DNA of 64,000 bases from Candidatus Homeothermus arabinoxylanisolvens (GCA_001689405.1 LUJO01000028.1:4078-68077), one strand, 5' to 3'; positions 52,128-62,190 are shown, counted from the first letter of the stretch. The notes: generated by a model not told the origin, from the letters alone. Numbers and translations: made by a program.

Positions 52128-53379
52128 ATGAAGAGAGTCATTACATTTGCTTTGAAATCAGCCATGCTGCTTTGCCCGGTCTTATGCCATGCATCCGACG
52201 ACACATGCCGCTCACCGAAGGGCACCGCCGTATACGAGGACAATTGGGAAAACATCGCATCCAACTACACGGTACCCGAATGGTACAGAGACGCTAAATT
52301 CGGCATCTTTATCCATTGGGGCATTTATTCCGTTCCGGCTTACGGCAACGAAAAGTCTGGAAAAACGCGGCATCGTACTCGGTGTGTCGACCCACCGCGC
52401 CGAAAACGCATGGTTTTTCAACGGCGGCATGAAGTATGCCTCCGATGTGCGCGATACCGATCTGTCGATTTACGGCCGCAGATATGACGATCAGGCCTAC
52501 ACCGATGATTTCGCCAAAGAATGGCTTGACCACACTAAAGAACTCGTCGACAAATATCAGCCTAAAATCGTGTACTTCGACTGGACAGTGAACAATCCGG
52601 TCATTATGCCCTATTTCAATAAGTTTTTGGCATATTACTACAATAACTCGATAGACTGGAAGCAGGGAGTGGTGGTGAATACCAAACAAGGCTATCCTAC
52701 CGACGTGATGGTATGGGATGTAGAACGTGGCAAATCAGGCAAAATGATGAAATACCCGTGGCAGACTGACACTTTTGTGGGCACCAAATCATGGGGCTAT
52801 ATAGCCGACGAGGTATACAAGACCCCGGGGCAGATAGTCGACGACCTTGTGGATATTGTCAGCAAAAACGGCAATCTGTTGTTGAACATCGGTCCCAAAC
52901 CCGACGGAACAATTCCCGAGCCGCAGAAAAACATACTGCTGTCCATAGGCAAATGGCTTGACGTAAACGGAGAAGCCATATACGGCAGCCGATGCTGGAA
53001 AAAATTCGGAGAGAGCGTCACCGAGACACCCATAGGCTCGTTCTCCGACAACGTCGAAGTACCCTACACCGCACAGGACATACGCTTCACCACCAAAGGC
53101 AACGATTTTTACGCCATAGCCCTTGAATGGGGCAACGATGACCTGCTTATCAAGTCGCTGACCCCCGAAGTCATAGCCGACGCCGACATACATGACATAA
53201 AGATGCTCGGGTCCGAAGAGCACCTCGACTGGGACAAGACATCGGAAGGGCTTAAAATATCGTTCCCGAAAAACAGGCCGTGCGAGTATGCCTACACATT
53301 CAAGATATCGTTTGACAAGCCGGTAGGCGAGTCGTTGGAGTCAGAAGCTTCCAATGAAGTCATGAAGCACGGGGCATAA
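52128..53379 (+). pseudogene. GH29 alpha-L-fucosidase gene with an internal deletion and frameshift
   Basis: The first 75 codons encode a signal peptide and the start of a GH29 barrel (WYRDAKFGIFIHWGIYSVPA). At about 52350-52360 the family sequence jumps to a downstream part in another frame, GIVLGVSTHRAENAWFFNGG. It then runs intact through IVYFDWTVNN (nucleophile aspartate), NGNLLLNIGPKPDG and a C-terminal domain to 53379. Intact GH29 enzymes have roughly 125 more residues between these points, including the fucose-binding His-His-Asp segment. Thus a block is missing and the frame shifts by one, so the first frame stops early at 52487. A 396-residue open frame starting at 52189 would lack both signal and part of the active site. 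Confidence 0.85.
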
Positions 53380-53420
53380 GCCTCTGCCTGACCATAGGTT
53401 TAACTGCCGCATCAGCTTTA

Positions 53421-53966
53421 TTACGGAGCCGGTGCGGCAGTATTGTTATGCCGACATGACGCCTCAAGTGCAAGCAGAGAACTTTTGGCCGCAAGACCGC
53501 CGGCATATCCGGTCAGAGAACCGTCGCGGCCTATGACCCTATGACACGGCACGAAGATTGACATAGCATTGGCCCCCACGGCATTGGCAACGGCACGCAC
53601 CGCTTCAGGACGTCCGACACTCCGGGCCAGCTCACTGTACGTGATGACGGCGCCATAGGGTATCGACAGCAGGCGGCTCCACACATCTTTCTGAAAGTCG
53701 GTACCGGCAAACAGCAACGGCACGTCAAGCACCCTTATGCCTCCGTCAAAATACCGGTCAAGCATATATGCCGCATGTTTTGTCATATCCGACGGCCCAT
53801 ACTCGATGACCGCACCAAGTCGTGTCCTCAGCCTGCGGTATACGGTTTCGCTATCGGCTCTCCCAAGCCAGTCACAAAGACACAGCTTTCCGGACAAAGC
53901 GCCGAGCAGCATACTGCCGCACGGCGCTTCATATTCCATAACTCTTATTACTGCCGATGATGACAT
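53421..53966 (-). CDS. Methylated-DNA-protein-cysteine methyltransferase (Ogt/AdaB type)
   Basis: This suicide enzyme removes alkyl groups from O6-alkylguanine. The 181-residue protein has the acceptor Cys141 in IFVPCHRVIGRDG, the preceding helix-turn-helix region PYGAVITYSELARSVGRPEA, and a C-terminal GYAGGLAAKSSLLALE. It is somewhat longer than the minimal family. The start lies 12 bases after the MalY/PatB gene stop, so the two genes are probably co-transcribed. Confidence 0.94.
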   Translation of the reverse strand: MSSSAVIRVMEYEAPCGSMLLGALSGKLCLCDWLGRADSETVYRRLRTRLGAVIEYGPSDMTKHAAYMLDRYFDGGIRVLDVPLLFAGTDFQKDVWSRLLSIPYGAVITYSELARSVGRPEAVRAVANAVGANAMSIFVPCHRVIGRDGSLTGYAGGLAAKSSLLALEASCRHNNTAAPAP

Positions 53967-53977
53967 GGCGCGGTAGC

Positions 53978-55162
53978 TCAGGCCATAGCGGGCCGGAGAG
54001 CTTCAGCAAGCGACAGCACCGACTCACGCAACACATGACGCGGACAGCCTACATTGAGGCGCATGAAGCCGGCTCCCTGTTCGCCAAACATCTCACCGTC
54101 GTTGAGGGCAAGATGCGCCTTGTTGACAAACAAGTCTATGAGCTGATTGTGGGTCAGCCCCAGATTGCGGCAGTCGAGCCATACAAGGAAGGAAGCCTCG
54201 GGGCGTATCATTTTTATCTCGGGAAGCTCCTCGGCAAGCACCTTTTCCACTTCGTCAAGATTGCCCTCGATGTAACCGAGCATCTCGTCGAGCCATTCTT
54301 CGCCGTAATTGTACGCGGCTATTGTACCGTAGATGGCGACAAATGTAGGCGCGTCAAATTCATTTACCTGAAGCCACTTGAAGAAGCCGTCGCGCAGAGT
54401 CTCGTCCTTGATGACACACCATGAACTTACCAGTCCGGCTATGTTGAACGTCTTTGACGGAGCACCGAGAGTGACCGCAACCTTGGCGGCCTCATCGCTC
54501 ACCGATGCAAACGGATAGTGAGGACGCCCCTCAAGCATAAGGTCGCCGTGTATCTCGTCGCTCACAACGATAACGTTGTATCGGAAAGCCAGCGACGCCA
54601 CCTGCCGGAGAGTTTCTTTATCCCATTGTATACCTACGGGGTTGTGGGGGTTGCATAGTATCATCATGCGGGGACGTTCGTCGCGGAATATCCGCTCCAG
54701 ACCCTCAAGGTCCATGTGATAGCCTTTTTCATCGGGTATCAGAGGATTGTTGACAAGAGTGCGTCCGTTGCCCTCAATCACCATTTTGAACGGATGATAT
54801 ACCGGCGGTTGTATCACTATCTTGTCGCCCTTTTCGGTAAAATAGTTGACCGCATAGCCTATACCCTTCACCACACCGGGTATATACGTTATGTCCTTGC
54901 GCTCCACCGGCCATCCGTGACGGCGCATCAGCCAGTCGGTTATTGACTTCCAATACTCCTCGGGCACGACATTGTACCCGTAAATAGGATGCTTCATACG
55001 GTTTACAAGTATTTCCTGAATTTTAGGAGCCACGCGGAAGTCCATATCCGCAATCCACATACCCTGCAGGTCGTCACGTCCGAAAAATTCAGTCAATCCG
55101 TCGACTTTTATGGCGCCGGTGCCATGTCGGTCAATAATACTGTCAAAATCAAAATTTCCCAT
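53978..55162 (-). CDS. MalY/PatB-type PLP-dependent cystathionine beta-lyase
   Basis: The 394-residue fold-type I aminotransferase-like enzyme has the family start GNFDFDSIIDRHGTGAIKVD, MWIADMDFRVAPKIQE, MMILCNPHNPVGIQWDKETL, the PLP lysine in TLGAPSKTFNIAGL and a C-terminal RLNVGCPRHVL. MalY/PatB enzymes cleave C-S bonds of cystathionine or cysteine conjugates. The ATG at 55162 is chosen over 55195 because it gives this start and lies 20 bases downstream of a -7 element. Confidence 0.9.
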   Translation of the reverse strand: MGNFDFDSIIDRHGTGAIKVDGLTEFFGRDDLQGMWIADMDFRVAPKIQEILVNRMKHPIYGYNVVPEEYWKSITDWLMRRHGWPVERKDITYIPGVVKGIGYAVNYFTEKGDKIVIQPPVYHPFKMVIEGNGRTLVNNPLIPDEKGYHMDLEGLERIFRDERPRMMILCNPHNPVGIQWDKETLRQVASLAFRYNVIVVSDEIHGDLMLEGRPHYPFASVSDEAAKVAVTLGAPSKTFNIAGLVSSWCVIKDETLRDGFFKWLQVNEFDAPTFVAIYGTIAAYNYGEEWLDEMLGYIEGNLDEVEKVLAEELPEIKMIRPEASFLVWLDCRNLGLTHNQLIDLFVNKAHLALNDGEMFGEQGAGFMRLNVGCPRHVLRESVLSLAEALRPAMA

Positions 55163-55181
55163 TGCAAAGTGTATTTTTCTG

Positions 55182-55189
55182 CAAATATA
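55182..55189 (-). promoter_or_regulatory. Candidate -7 element for the MalY/PatB operon
   Basis: The minus strand reads TATATTTG, an exact match, about 20 bases before the ATG at 55162. It favours this ATG over the one at 55195. Confidence 0.5.
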
Positions 55190-55223
55190 CGACATTTAAT
55201 GTCATCGTATCAATCTTTTTTGC

Positions 55224-55231
55224 TAAGTTTG
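55224..55231 (+). promoter_or_regulatory. Candidate -7 element for spoT
   Basis: TAAGTTTG matches TAnnTTTG and lies 42 bases before the ATG at 55274. It is 35 bases from the divergent -7 element of the MalY/PatB gene. Confidence 0.45.
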
Positions 55232-55273
55232 TAACCACGACTTGTCGTAACCCTACAATCATAACGGAATAGA

Positions 55274-57511
55274 ATGGAAGAACGCAAGCAATACACCCCG
55301 GAAGAAGAGGACCGGATTATAGAAGCCGAGTTCCGTGACGTACTTAACGGATATCTGTCAAGCAACCACCGCAAAAAGGTGGAGATCATCGAACGCGCGT
55401 TCCGTTTCGCCAAAGAAGCACATAAAGGCATACGGCGCCGCTCCGGTGAACCGTACATCCTTCACCCGATAGCCGTGGCCAAGATAGCCAATCAGGAGAT
55501 AGGCCTCGGCTCCACTTCCATATGCGCCGCCCTCCTCCATGACGTGGTGGAAGACACAGAATACACCGTCGAGGACATAGAGCAGCACTTCGGCAAGAAG
55601 ATAGCGCAACTCGTGGCCGGCCTTACCAAAATATCGGGAGGCATATTCGGCGACAAGGCTTCGGCACAGGCCGAGAACTTCCGAAAGCTTCTGCTCACCA
55701 TGAGCGAGGACATAAGGGTGATACTGCTGAAAATGGCCGACCGTCTGCACAATATGCGTACTCTCGGCTCCATGTCGCCTAACAAACAGTACAAGATAGC
55801 CGGCGAGACCCTGTATATCTACGCTCCGCTTGCCCACCGCCTCGGGCTATTCGCCATAAAGACCGAGCTGGAGGACCTGAGCTTCAAATACGAGCATCCG
55901 GCGGCATATGCAAGAATCACCGAGCAGATAAAAGCTTCGGAGGCAAAACGCGCCTCGGTATACAACGACTTCTCGCTTCCGATAAAAGAGAAACTGATGC
56001 AGATGGGCATGAAGTTTGACGCAAAGGCCCGTCTAAAGTCGGTATACTCGATATGGCGCAAAATGGAGGTAAAACATATACCTTTTGAAGAGGTTTACGA
56101 CCTCTACGCCATGCGCATAATTTTTGACTGCGACGACCCGTCAAAGGAGAAAGCCATATGCTGGCAGATATATTCGGCCATCACCGACCTGTACAGACTG
56201 CATCCCGAGCGCACCCGCGACTGGATAAGCAATCCGAAAGCCAACGGATACCAAGCACTTCACCTGACAGTCATGGGGCCCGACGGCAACTGGATCGAGG
56301 TACAGATAAGGTCGCGACGCATGGACGAGATAGCCGAGCTCGGATTTGCCGCACACTGGAAATACAAAATCGGCGAGGGCGACGAAGAGAGCGAGCTCAA
56401 CGCATGGCTGTCGACGATAAAGGACATTCTTGACAACCCGGAGCCAAACGCCATTGACTTCCTCGACACACTGAAGCTGAACCTGTTTGCATCGGAGATT
56501 GTGGTGTTTACCCCGAAAGGCGAGCTTCTTACGCTCCCCAACAACTCCACAGTGCTTGATGTGGCATTTGAGCTGCACTCCCAGATAGGCCTGCACTGTA
56601 TAGCCGGCAAGGTCAATCACAAGCTCGTGCCGCTCAGCCACAAACTGCACTCCGGCGATCAGGTGGAGGTACTGACGTCGCAGTCGCAGACCCCCAAAGC
56701 GGAGTGGATCAACTTCCTCGCCACGGCCAAAGGCAAAACCCGCCTGCGCGCCGCTTTGCGAAAAGAGCAGCAGCCCATAATTGAAAAAGGCCGCGAGCTC
56801 TTTGATAACTTCCTGAAAGAAAACAATATCGAGGAAAACAACGAGGTGTTCACCAAGATACTCGGTGTCATGAAGTTCCGCAACCGCGACGAGCTCTTTA
56901 CCGCGCTCGGCAACGGTGAGGCTTCGTTCCCGCCCTATCTTGTCAAGATGTTGCGCACCAAAGGGTCATCATCAATCTTCTCCAAGATACTCAAACCGCT
57001 CAAAGGTAAAAAATCGTCGGCACCCAAGAAAGAAGAGGAGCATCATCAGGAAGCCATAAACATGAAGGAGACCTATATACTGCGGTCCGACTCCGAGGGG
57101 TCAAACTTCATTATATCAGATTGCTGCCAGCCCATACCCGGCGATGACGTCATGGGTTGGGTAAACGACGACGGAAAAGTCGAGCTGCACTCGCTCACCT
57201 GTCCGCGCGCGCAGGTACTCAAGGCAAGTTTCGGCAAGCGCATATTAAATACGGCATGGGCTTCGCAGACAGGAAAGTTTCTTGCCAATGTGCGTATAGA
57301 AGGCATCGACCGCTTCGGCATACTTCAGGAGATCATACAGATGATATCGATGCATCTCGCCATAAACATACGAAAGCTCGACATCGAGGCGGAGAAAGAG
57401 GTGTTTCACTGCGACCTGTCGGTCCTTGTCGATGACACCAAGGTCGTGACCGACCTGTGCTCCAAGCTCAAGCAGATCAAAGGAGTGCAACGTGCAAGCC
57501 GAGTAAACTGA
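55274..57511 (+). CDS. Bifunctional (p)ppGpp synthetase/hydrolase (RelA/SpoT)
   Basis: The 745-residue protein controls the stringent-response alarmone (p)ppGpp. It has an HD hydrolase domain (about residues 45-200) with ALLHDVVEDTEYTVEDIE and ILLKMADRLHNMRTL, a synthetase domain (about 250-360) with NPKANGYQALHLTVMGPDGN, a TGS domain (about 410-470) with VFTPKGELLTLPNNSTVLDV, and a C-terminal ACT domain (about 670-745). The HD motif is intact, so it should both make and degrade the alarmone. The 7TM-HD phosphohydrolase gene follows 25 bases later. Confidence 0.95.
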   Translation: MEERKQYTPEEEDRIIEAEFRDVLNGYLSSNHRKKVEIIERAFRFAKEAHKGIRRRSGEPYILHPIAVAKIANQEIGLGSTSICAALLHDVVEDTEYTVEDIEQHFGKKIAQLVAGLTKISGGIFGDKASAQAENFRKLLLTMSEDIRVILLKMADRLHNMRTLGSMSPNKQYKIAGETLYIYAPLAHRLGLFAIKTELEDLSFKYEHPAAYARITEQIKASEAKRASVYNDFSLPIKEKLMQMGMKFDAKARLKSVYSIWRKMEVKHIPFEEVYDLYAMRIIFDCDDPSKEKAICWQIYSAITDLYRLHPERTRDWISNPKANGYQALHLTVMGPDGNWIEVQIRSRRMDEIAELGFAAHWKYKIGEGDEESELNAWLSTIKDILDNPEPNAIDFLDTLKLNLFASEIVVFTPKGELLTLPNNSTVLDVAFELHSQIGLHCIAGKVNHKLVPLSHKLHSGDQVEVLTSQSQTPKAEWINFLATAKGKTRLRAALRKEQQPIIEKGRELFDNFLKENNIEENNEVFTKILGVMKFRNRDELFTALGNGEASFPPYLVKMLRTKGSSSIFSKILKPLKGKKSSAPKKEEEHHQEAINMKETYILRSDSEGSNFIISDCCQPIPGDDVMGWVNDDGKVELHSLTCPRAQVLKASFGKRILNTAWASQTGKFLANVRIEGIDRFGILQEIIQMISMHLAINIRKLDIEAEKEVFHCDLSVLVDDTKVVTDLCSKLKQIKGVQRASRVN

Positions 57512-57536
57512 ACCAATGTAAAAAAGATGTTTGATA

Positions 57537-59636
57537 ATGAACAAGATTTTTTCAAAATACAACATAATAAGAGCGCTTCTGTTTGTCGGAGCCATAACAG
57601 TCATCATATGGCTTCTGCCGAAAAACGATGAACGCTCTTACCATTTCGAGATGGGCAAACCGTGGACCTATTCGCTGCTTACTGCGCCCAACGACATGCC
57701 CATATACCTTGACTCCATAAAATCACGTGCCGTACGCGACAGCATACAACGTTCGTTCATACCCGTATATGAACGTGACATAAATACCGAGAAATCGGCC
57801 GTGGCCGCATACGCCACGCGCATTAACTCAACAAAAGACATAGGCCTCTCGCCTCATGAGCGCAACCAGCTCATAAACTCGCTGCGCGACCTTCTCGAAA
57901 ACGGCATAGTCGACCAGTCGACCTATCAGGATGTGAAGTCGGGAAAACTCGGCGAAGTAAGGTTCATACACGACAACACCGCCATAGTCATACCGACCAC
58001 CAACTTCATGTCGCCCCGCGCGGCCTACGGACGGCTTGACAGCCTGTTCAACGAACCTCAGTTCAGGACGGCAATCGAGATGACGGCCATGTCGCAGTTT
58101 CTCATACCCAACATAATCCTCGACACCATAGCCACCAAACGCCTTTATGAGGAGGTGCTGCAAAAAGCCATGGCGCCTATAGGAGTGATACAGCAGGGCG
58201 AACGCATAATTGACAAAGGCGACATAGTCACACCCGAACTGTACACGCTTCTTCAGACCTACAACCGCATGACCGCCGGACGCTCCGCCACTCAGGTAGA
58301 CCGGCATCATTATCCAATATTGGGTCAGCTGCTTTATGTCACCATCATAATAACGTCGCTGTACCTGTTTCTGATGTTTTTCCGTCAGCGGACGTTTCAC
58401 GACAATCGGTCGCTCGTGTTCATAATGTCGCTTGTCACGGCATTCGTGATTTTCTCCTACGGCATGGCCGAGACATTCCGCAGCGGCATCTATATGGTGC
58501 CCTACACCATCGTAGCCATACTTATGGTCGTGTTTTTCGACGGCCGCATGGCCTTCTTCGTATACATGACGCAGATAATGCTCTGTACCATAATATCCTC
58601 TTTCCCGCTGGAGTTTATATTCGTACAGTTCATAGCCGGAGTCACCGCCATAACATCGCTGAAGGAGCTTAACCGCCGTTCCCAGCTTATAAGAGCCGCC
58701 CTATACGTATTTATCGCATACTGTGTATCGTTTGTCGCAGTGGAGATAATGCAGACCGGCACTCTCGACAAGATAAGCCTGCGCATGTTTGGCTACTTCG
58801 GTATAAACGCGGTGCTCATATCGTTCACTTACGTACTCGTATTTATACTTGAGAAGCTCTTCGGCTTCGTATCGTCGGTGACACTCGTAGAACTCAGCGA
58901 CGTCAACAATCCGGTGCTGCGCGAGCTGTCGGAGGAGTGCCCCGGCACATTCCAGCACTCCATGCAGGTGAGCAACCTCGCCTCGGAAGCGGCCCACCGC
59001 ATAGGCGCCAACGTACAGCTTGTACGTACCGGTGCTTTGTATCATGACATAGGCAAGATCAACAATCCGGCATTTTTCACCGAAAACCAGCACGGAGTCA
59101 ATCCTCATGATGCCCTAAGCCCCATACAGAGCGCGCGCATAGTCATAAACCACATAACGGACGGCCTGAAAAAAGCCGACAAATACAAGCTGCCCGAAGT
59201 CATAAAAGACTTCATTTCGCAGCACCACGGCGCGGGCAAGGCCAAGTATTTCTACAACACTTACAGCAACGCACATCCCGACGAGGACGTAGATCCGGCT
59301 CCGTTCACATATCCGGGGCCCAATCCGCAGACCAAGGAGACCTCGATACTCATGATGGCCGACGCCGTGGAGGCGGCATCGCGCTCGCTCAAGGAATACA
59401 CGCCCGAGGCCATAACCGCTCTCGTCAACCGCATAATCGACAGCCAGATAGCCGACGGTCTGCACAACGACTCGCCCATATCGTTCCGCGACGTCAAGAC
59501 GATAAAGGAGGCGTTCATATCAAGACTGCGCACCATGTATCACGCACGCGTAAGCTATCCCGCGCTTAACAAGGAGAAAAAAACGGAACCGGCCGAAATA
59601 ACAGCCGGCGGCAATGAAAATACGGTGAATCCATAA
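57537..59636 (+). CDS. 7TM-HD family membrane phosphohydrolase (PgpH-like)
   Basis: The 699-residue protein has an N-terminal helix, an extracytoplasmic domain (about residues 50-260, 7TMR-HDED-like), seven membrane helices (about 265-450) and a C-terminal HD domain with TFQHSMQVSNLASEAAHRIG, ALYHDIGKINNPAFF and FISQHHGAGKAKYFY. This matches PgpH, a phosphodiesterase that degrades c-di-AMP in Firmicutes. Whether it acts on c-di-AMP here is inference. It is adjacent to spoT, so two nucleotide-second-messenger enzymes may be co-expressed. Start is ATG 57537, with a TTG six bases earlier. Confidence 0.92.
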   Translation: MNKIFSKYNIIRALLFVGAITVIIWLLPKNDERSYHFEMGKPWTYSLLTAPNDMPIYLDSIKSRAVRDSIQRSFIPVYERDINTEKSAVAAYATRINSTKDIGLSPHERNQLINSLRDLLENGIVDQSTYQDVKSGKLGEVRFIHDNTAIVIPTTNFMSPRAAYGRLDSLFNEPQFRTAIEMTAMSQFLIPNIILDTIATKRLYEEVLQKAMAPIGVIQQGERIIDKGDIVTPELYTLLQTYNRMTAGRSATQVDRHHYPILGQLLYVTIIITSLYLFLMFFRQRTFHDNRSLVFIMSLVTAFVIFSYGMAETFRSGIYMVPYTIVAILMVVFFDGRMAFFVYMTQIMLCTIISSFPLEFIFVQFIAGVTAITSLKELNRRSQLIRAALYVFIAYCVSFVAVEIMQTGTLDKISLRMFGYFGINAVLISFTYVLVFILEKLFGFVSSVTLVELSDVNNPVLRELSEECPGTFQHSMQVSNLASEAAHRIGANVQLVRTGALYHDIGKINNPAFFTENQHGVNPHDALSPIQSARIVINHITDGLKKADKYKLPEVIKDFISQHHGAGKAKYFYNTYSNAHPDEDVDPAPFTYPGPNPQTKETSILMMADAVEAASRSLKEYTPEAITALVNRIIDSQIADGLHNDSPISFRDVKTIKEAFISRLRTMYHARVSYPALNKEKKTEPAEITAGGNENTVNP

Positions 59637-59686
59637 CTTTCATAAGCCTCTGTCCGTTGTATTCAAAAACATAACCACTTAATGAA

Positions 59687-60409
59687 ATGAAGAAACTGAC
59701 TCTTATACTTTTGACATTCATACTGGCATGCGGGGCTCTCACGGCCGAAGCCGCACGCACCGACACCAAGAAGCTGAAGCCCGAAAAGCCCGACATGGAG
59801 AAGATAAAAAAGGAGGTCAACGATCCGGCGTCGAAATATTATTATCCGAAACTGTTCAAGATGTACACGTCAAATGACACATCGATGACGCTTGACCAGT
59901 TCCGACACCTGTATCTCGGCTATGTATTTCAGGAAGACTACAATCCATACCGGCGCAGTCAGTACAGCTCGAAAGTCGAGGACCTGTATTACCGCGAAAA
60001 GCATACTCAGGCCGAGTGCGACACAATTATCAACTATGCGGAGAACTCGCTTAAGGATGACCCGTTTGACCTGCGTCAGATGTCGTTTCTTATTTATGCA
60101 TATCGCGAAAAGAAGAAAAACAATCTGGCCAACATATGGCAGTATAAGCTGAACCACCTGCTCGAAGCGATAGTCTCGACCGGCACCGGACTTGACGAGG
60201 ACAACGCTTGGGTCATAATAAACCCGCAGCACGAATACAACCTGATGAATTTTCAGGACTACATAGTGGAGTCGCACGAAGACCGGCCACCTCACTACGA
60301 CTACATAACGGTCAAGCAGAATGACAAAAAAGATCCGAAAGGATTTTATTTTAATGTACTTTATATACTTCAGGAATACTATCGGAAATTTCCGGAAGAC
60401 CTGAACTGA
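59687..60409 (+). CDS. DUF4919 exported protein
   Basis: The 240-residue protein has a signal peptide (KKLTLILLTFILACGALTAE) followed by a charged linker and helical domain with LDQFRHLYLGYVFQEDYNPY and NPQHEYNLMNFQDYIVES, a pattern of Bacteroidetes DUF4919. The function is unknown. It follows the 7TM-HD gene by 50 bases. Confidence 0.82.
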   Translation: MKKLTLILLTFILACGALTAEAARTDTKKLKPEKPDMEKIKKEVNDPASKYYYPKLFKMYTSNDTSMTLDQFRHLYLGYVFQEDYNPYRRSQYSSKVEDLYYREKHTQAECDTIINYAENSLKDDPFDLRQMSFLIYAYREKKKNNLANIWQYKLNHLLEAIVSTGTGLDEDNAWVIINPQHEYNLMNFQDYIVESHEDRPPHYDYITVKQNDKKDPKGFYFNVLYILQEYYRKFPEDLN

Positions 60410-60421
60410 CACTCGGTTGCT

Positions 60422-61198
60422 ATGGTGACAATATTATTTCACTCCACTATTTTCGGGCCTATACACAGTCGGCGGCTCGGCGCCTCGCTCGGCATAAACC
60501 TGTCGCCCGTCGACGGTAAGGTATGCTCTTTTGATTGTCTTTATTGCGAAGCCGGCTATAACTCACAGGGACCCGGCAAATCGGGATTACCGAGCCGCGA
60601 GTCGGTAAGGACGCTTCTTGAAGAGAAGCTGAAAGCCATGGTTAAAGTGTCGGCCCCGCTCGATGTCATAACATTCTCGGGCAACGGCGAGCCTACGCTG
60701 CACCCCGAATTTGACGGCATCGTGGATGACACCGTCGTTTTGCGTGACAAGTACTATCCGCAGGCCAAAATAAGCGTGCTGTGCAACTCTACGCGGCTTG
60801 ACAACGAGGAGGTATGCCGCGGTCTGCTTAAAGTCGACAACTGTATTCTCAAACTCGACTCCGCGCTTACACCCACCATGAGGCTCATAGACCGTCCGGC
60901 ATCTCCGTCATTCACCTGCGAGTATCTTATACCGCAATTGAAGAAGTTCGGCGACCGATGCATCATACAGACCATGATGCTGCGCGGCAACCATGACGGA
61001 AAACATATAGACAACACGACTCCCGAGGAGATAAAAGCGCTTATAGAAGCCTACAAAACAATAGGCCCCGCGGAAGTAATGCTGTATTCCATCGACCGCC
61101 CCACACCTGAAAGCGACCTGCAAAAAGTTGAAAAAGAAGAGCTTGAAGCTATCGCCGACCAAATCAGGAAAGAGGGCATAAAAGTACTGGTAAGCTGA
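60422..61198 (+). CDS. Radical SAM protein of the GPIHSRRLG family
   Basis: The 258-residue protein has the signature FGPIHSRRLGASLGINLSPV, then the cluster motif VCSFDCLYCEAGYN (CX3CX2C) and TFSGNGEPTLHPEFDGIVDD, the SAM-binding GGE-type motif. Members belong to the COG0731-like radical SAM group related to wyosine synthases, but the product is not known. It lies 12 bases after the DUF4919 gene and two bases before the LD-carboxypeptidase, so the genes are one operon. Confidence 0.9.
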   Translation: MVTILFHSTIFGPIHSRRLGASLGINLSPVDGKVCSFDCLYCEAGYNSQGPGKSGLPSRESVRTLLEEKLKAMVKVSAPLDVITFSGNGEPTLHPEFDGIVDDTVVLRDKYYPQAKISVLCNSTRLDNEEVCRGLLKVDNCILKLDSALTPTMRLIDRPASPSFTCEYLIPQLKKFGDRCIIQTMMLRGNHDGKHIDNTTPEEIKALIEAYKTIGPAEVMLYSIDRPTPESDLQKVEKEELEAIADQIRKEGIKVLVS

Positions 61199-61199
61199 C

Positions 61200-62102
61200 A
61201 TGGCAGTCATATATCCCGCACCACTTCATGACGGCGACGTCATAGCAGTCATTTCGCCGGCGAGCATCATCGACCCCGTATACGTCGAAGGAGCAGGAGA
61301 GGTACTGCGCCGGCAGGGCTGGACGCCTAAGGTATCGACCCACGCGCTTGGACGCCACGGTTCATATAGCGGCAGTGTCGAAGAGCGTCTTTCCGACCTT
61401 ACCGATGCCGTATGCGATCCCTCGGTAAGGGCCATATTGTGCAGCCGCGGAGGCTACGGCACCGTACACCTGCTCGACCGGTTTCCGAAAAAGGCATTTA
61501 TGGCTGACCCGAAATGGGTCATAGGTTTCAGCGATATATCGGCTCTTCACGCCATGGCATCGTCAATGAACGTGGCAAGCATACATAGCCCTATGTGCAA
61601 GCACCTTGCCGCCGACGGTGGCAACGACTACTGCTCGCAGTCGCTTTTTTCAATTCTGCGCGGAGAGCGCCCCGACTACACGGCCACAACCCACCCCTAT
61701 AATAAGACGGGAGAAGCCGAGGGTATAGTCGTAGGCGGCAATCTTGCCGTGCTTGACGGCCTTGTATCAACCCCGTATGACATATTTGCCCGTAGCGGCG
61801 CCATTCTTTTTATCGAGGATATAGCCGAACCTATATATAAGGTGGAGCGTATGCTGTACCGGCTAAAACTGTCGGGAGTGCTCGACCGCATCAACGGACT
61901 GCTGGTAGGCCGCTTCACCGAATACAAAGCCGACCGCAACTATAACGACATGTACGACATGATACACGAGATGACCTCGTCACTGAACATACCCGTGGCA
62001 TTTGACTTCCCGGCAGGACACGTCGACTTCAACCTGCCGCTTATAGAAAGCGCCCCGGCGCGTCTGCATGTCGCCTCCGACCGGGTCACCCTCACCTACT
62101 GA
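61200..62102 (+). CDS. LD-carboxypeptidase (S66 family)
   Basis: The 300-residue protein cleaves murein tetrapeptides to tripeptides during peptidoglycan recycling, or a microcin-type substrate. It has VIAVISPASIIDPVYVEGAG, ILCSRGGYGTVHLLDRFPKK and the nucleophile serine in IGFSDISALHAMA (about residue 111), with a later EGIVVGGNLAVLDG and a glutamate-histidine charge relay region ending GHVDFNLPLIESAPARLHV. It lacks a signal peptide and is cytosolic. The stop is followed by a non-coding stretch with a hairpin. Confidence 0.93.
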   Translation: MAVIYPAPLHDGDVIAVISPASIIDPVYVEGAGEVLRRQGWTPKVSTHALGRHGSYSGSVEERLSDLTDAVCDPSVRAILCSRGGYGTVHLLDRFPKKAFMADPKWVIGFSDISALHAMASSMNVASIHSPMCKHLAADGGNDYCSQSLFSILRGERPDYTATTHPYNKTGEAEGIVVGGNLAVLDGLVSTPYDIFARSGAILFIEDIAEPIYKVERMLYRLKLSGVLDRINGLLVGRFTEYKADRNYNDMYDMIHEMTSSLNIPVAFDFPAGHVDFNLPLIESAPARLHVASDRVTLTY

Positions 62103-62170
62103 ATAAAGCGGCCCGTCAGCTTACACCCCTCTTTCCACATTGCGCCCTCTAAACCTTGCTGCTGACTGAT

Positions 62171-62190
62171 ATGTTATTATGAAATAACAT
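62171..62190. promoter_or_regulatory. Hairpin or dyad before the 86-residue orphan gene
   Basis: ATGTTATT and AATAACAT form a perfect eight-base inverted repeat around ATGA, 14 bases before the start codon. It could be an operator or a leader hairpin. Confidence 0.35.
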
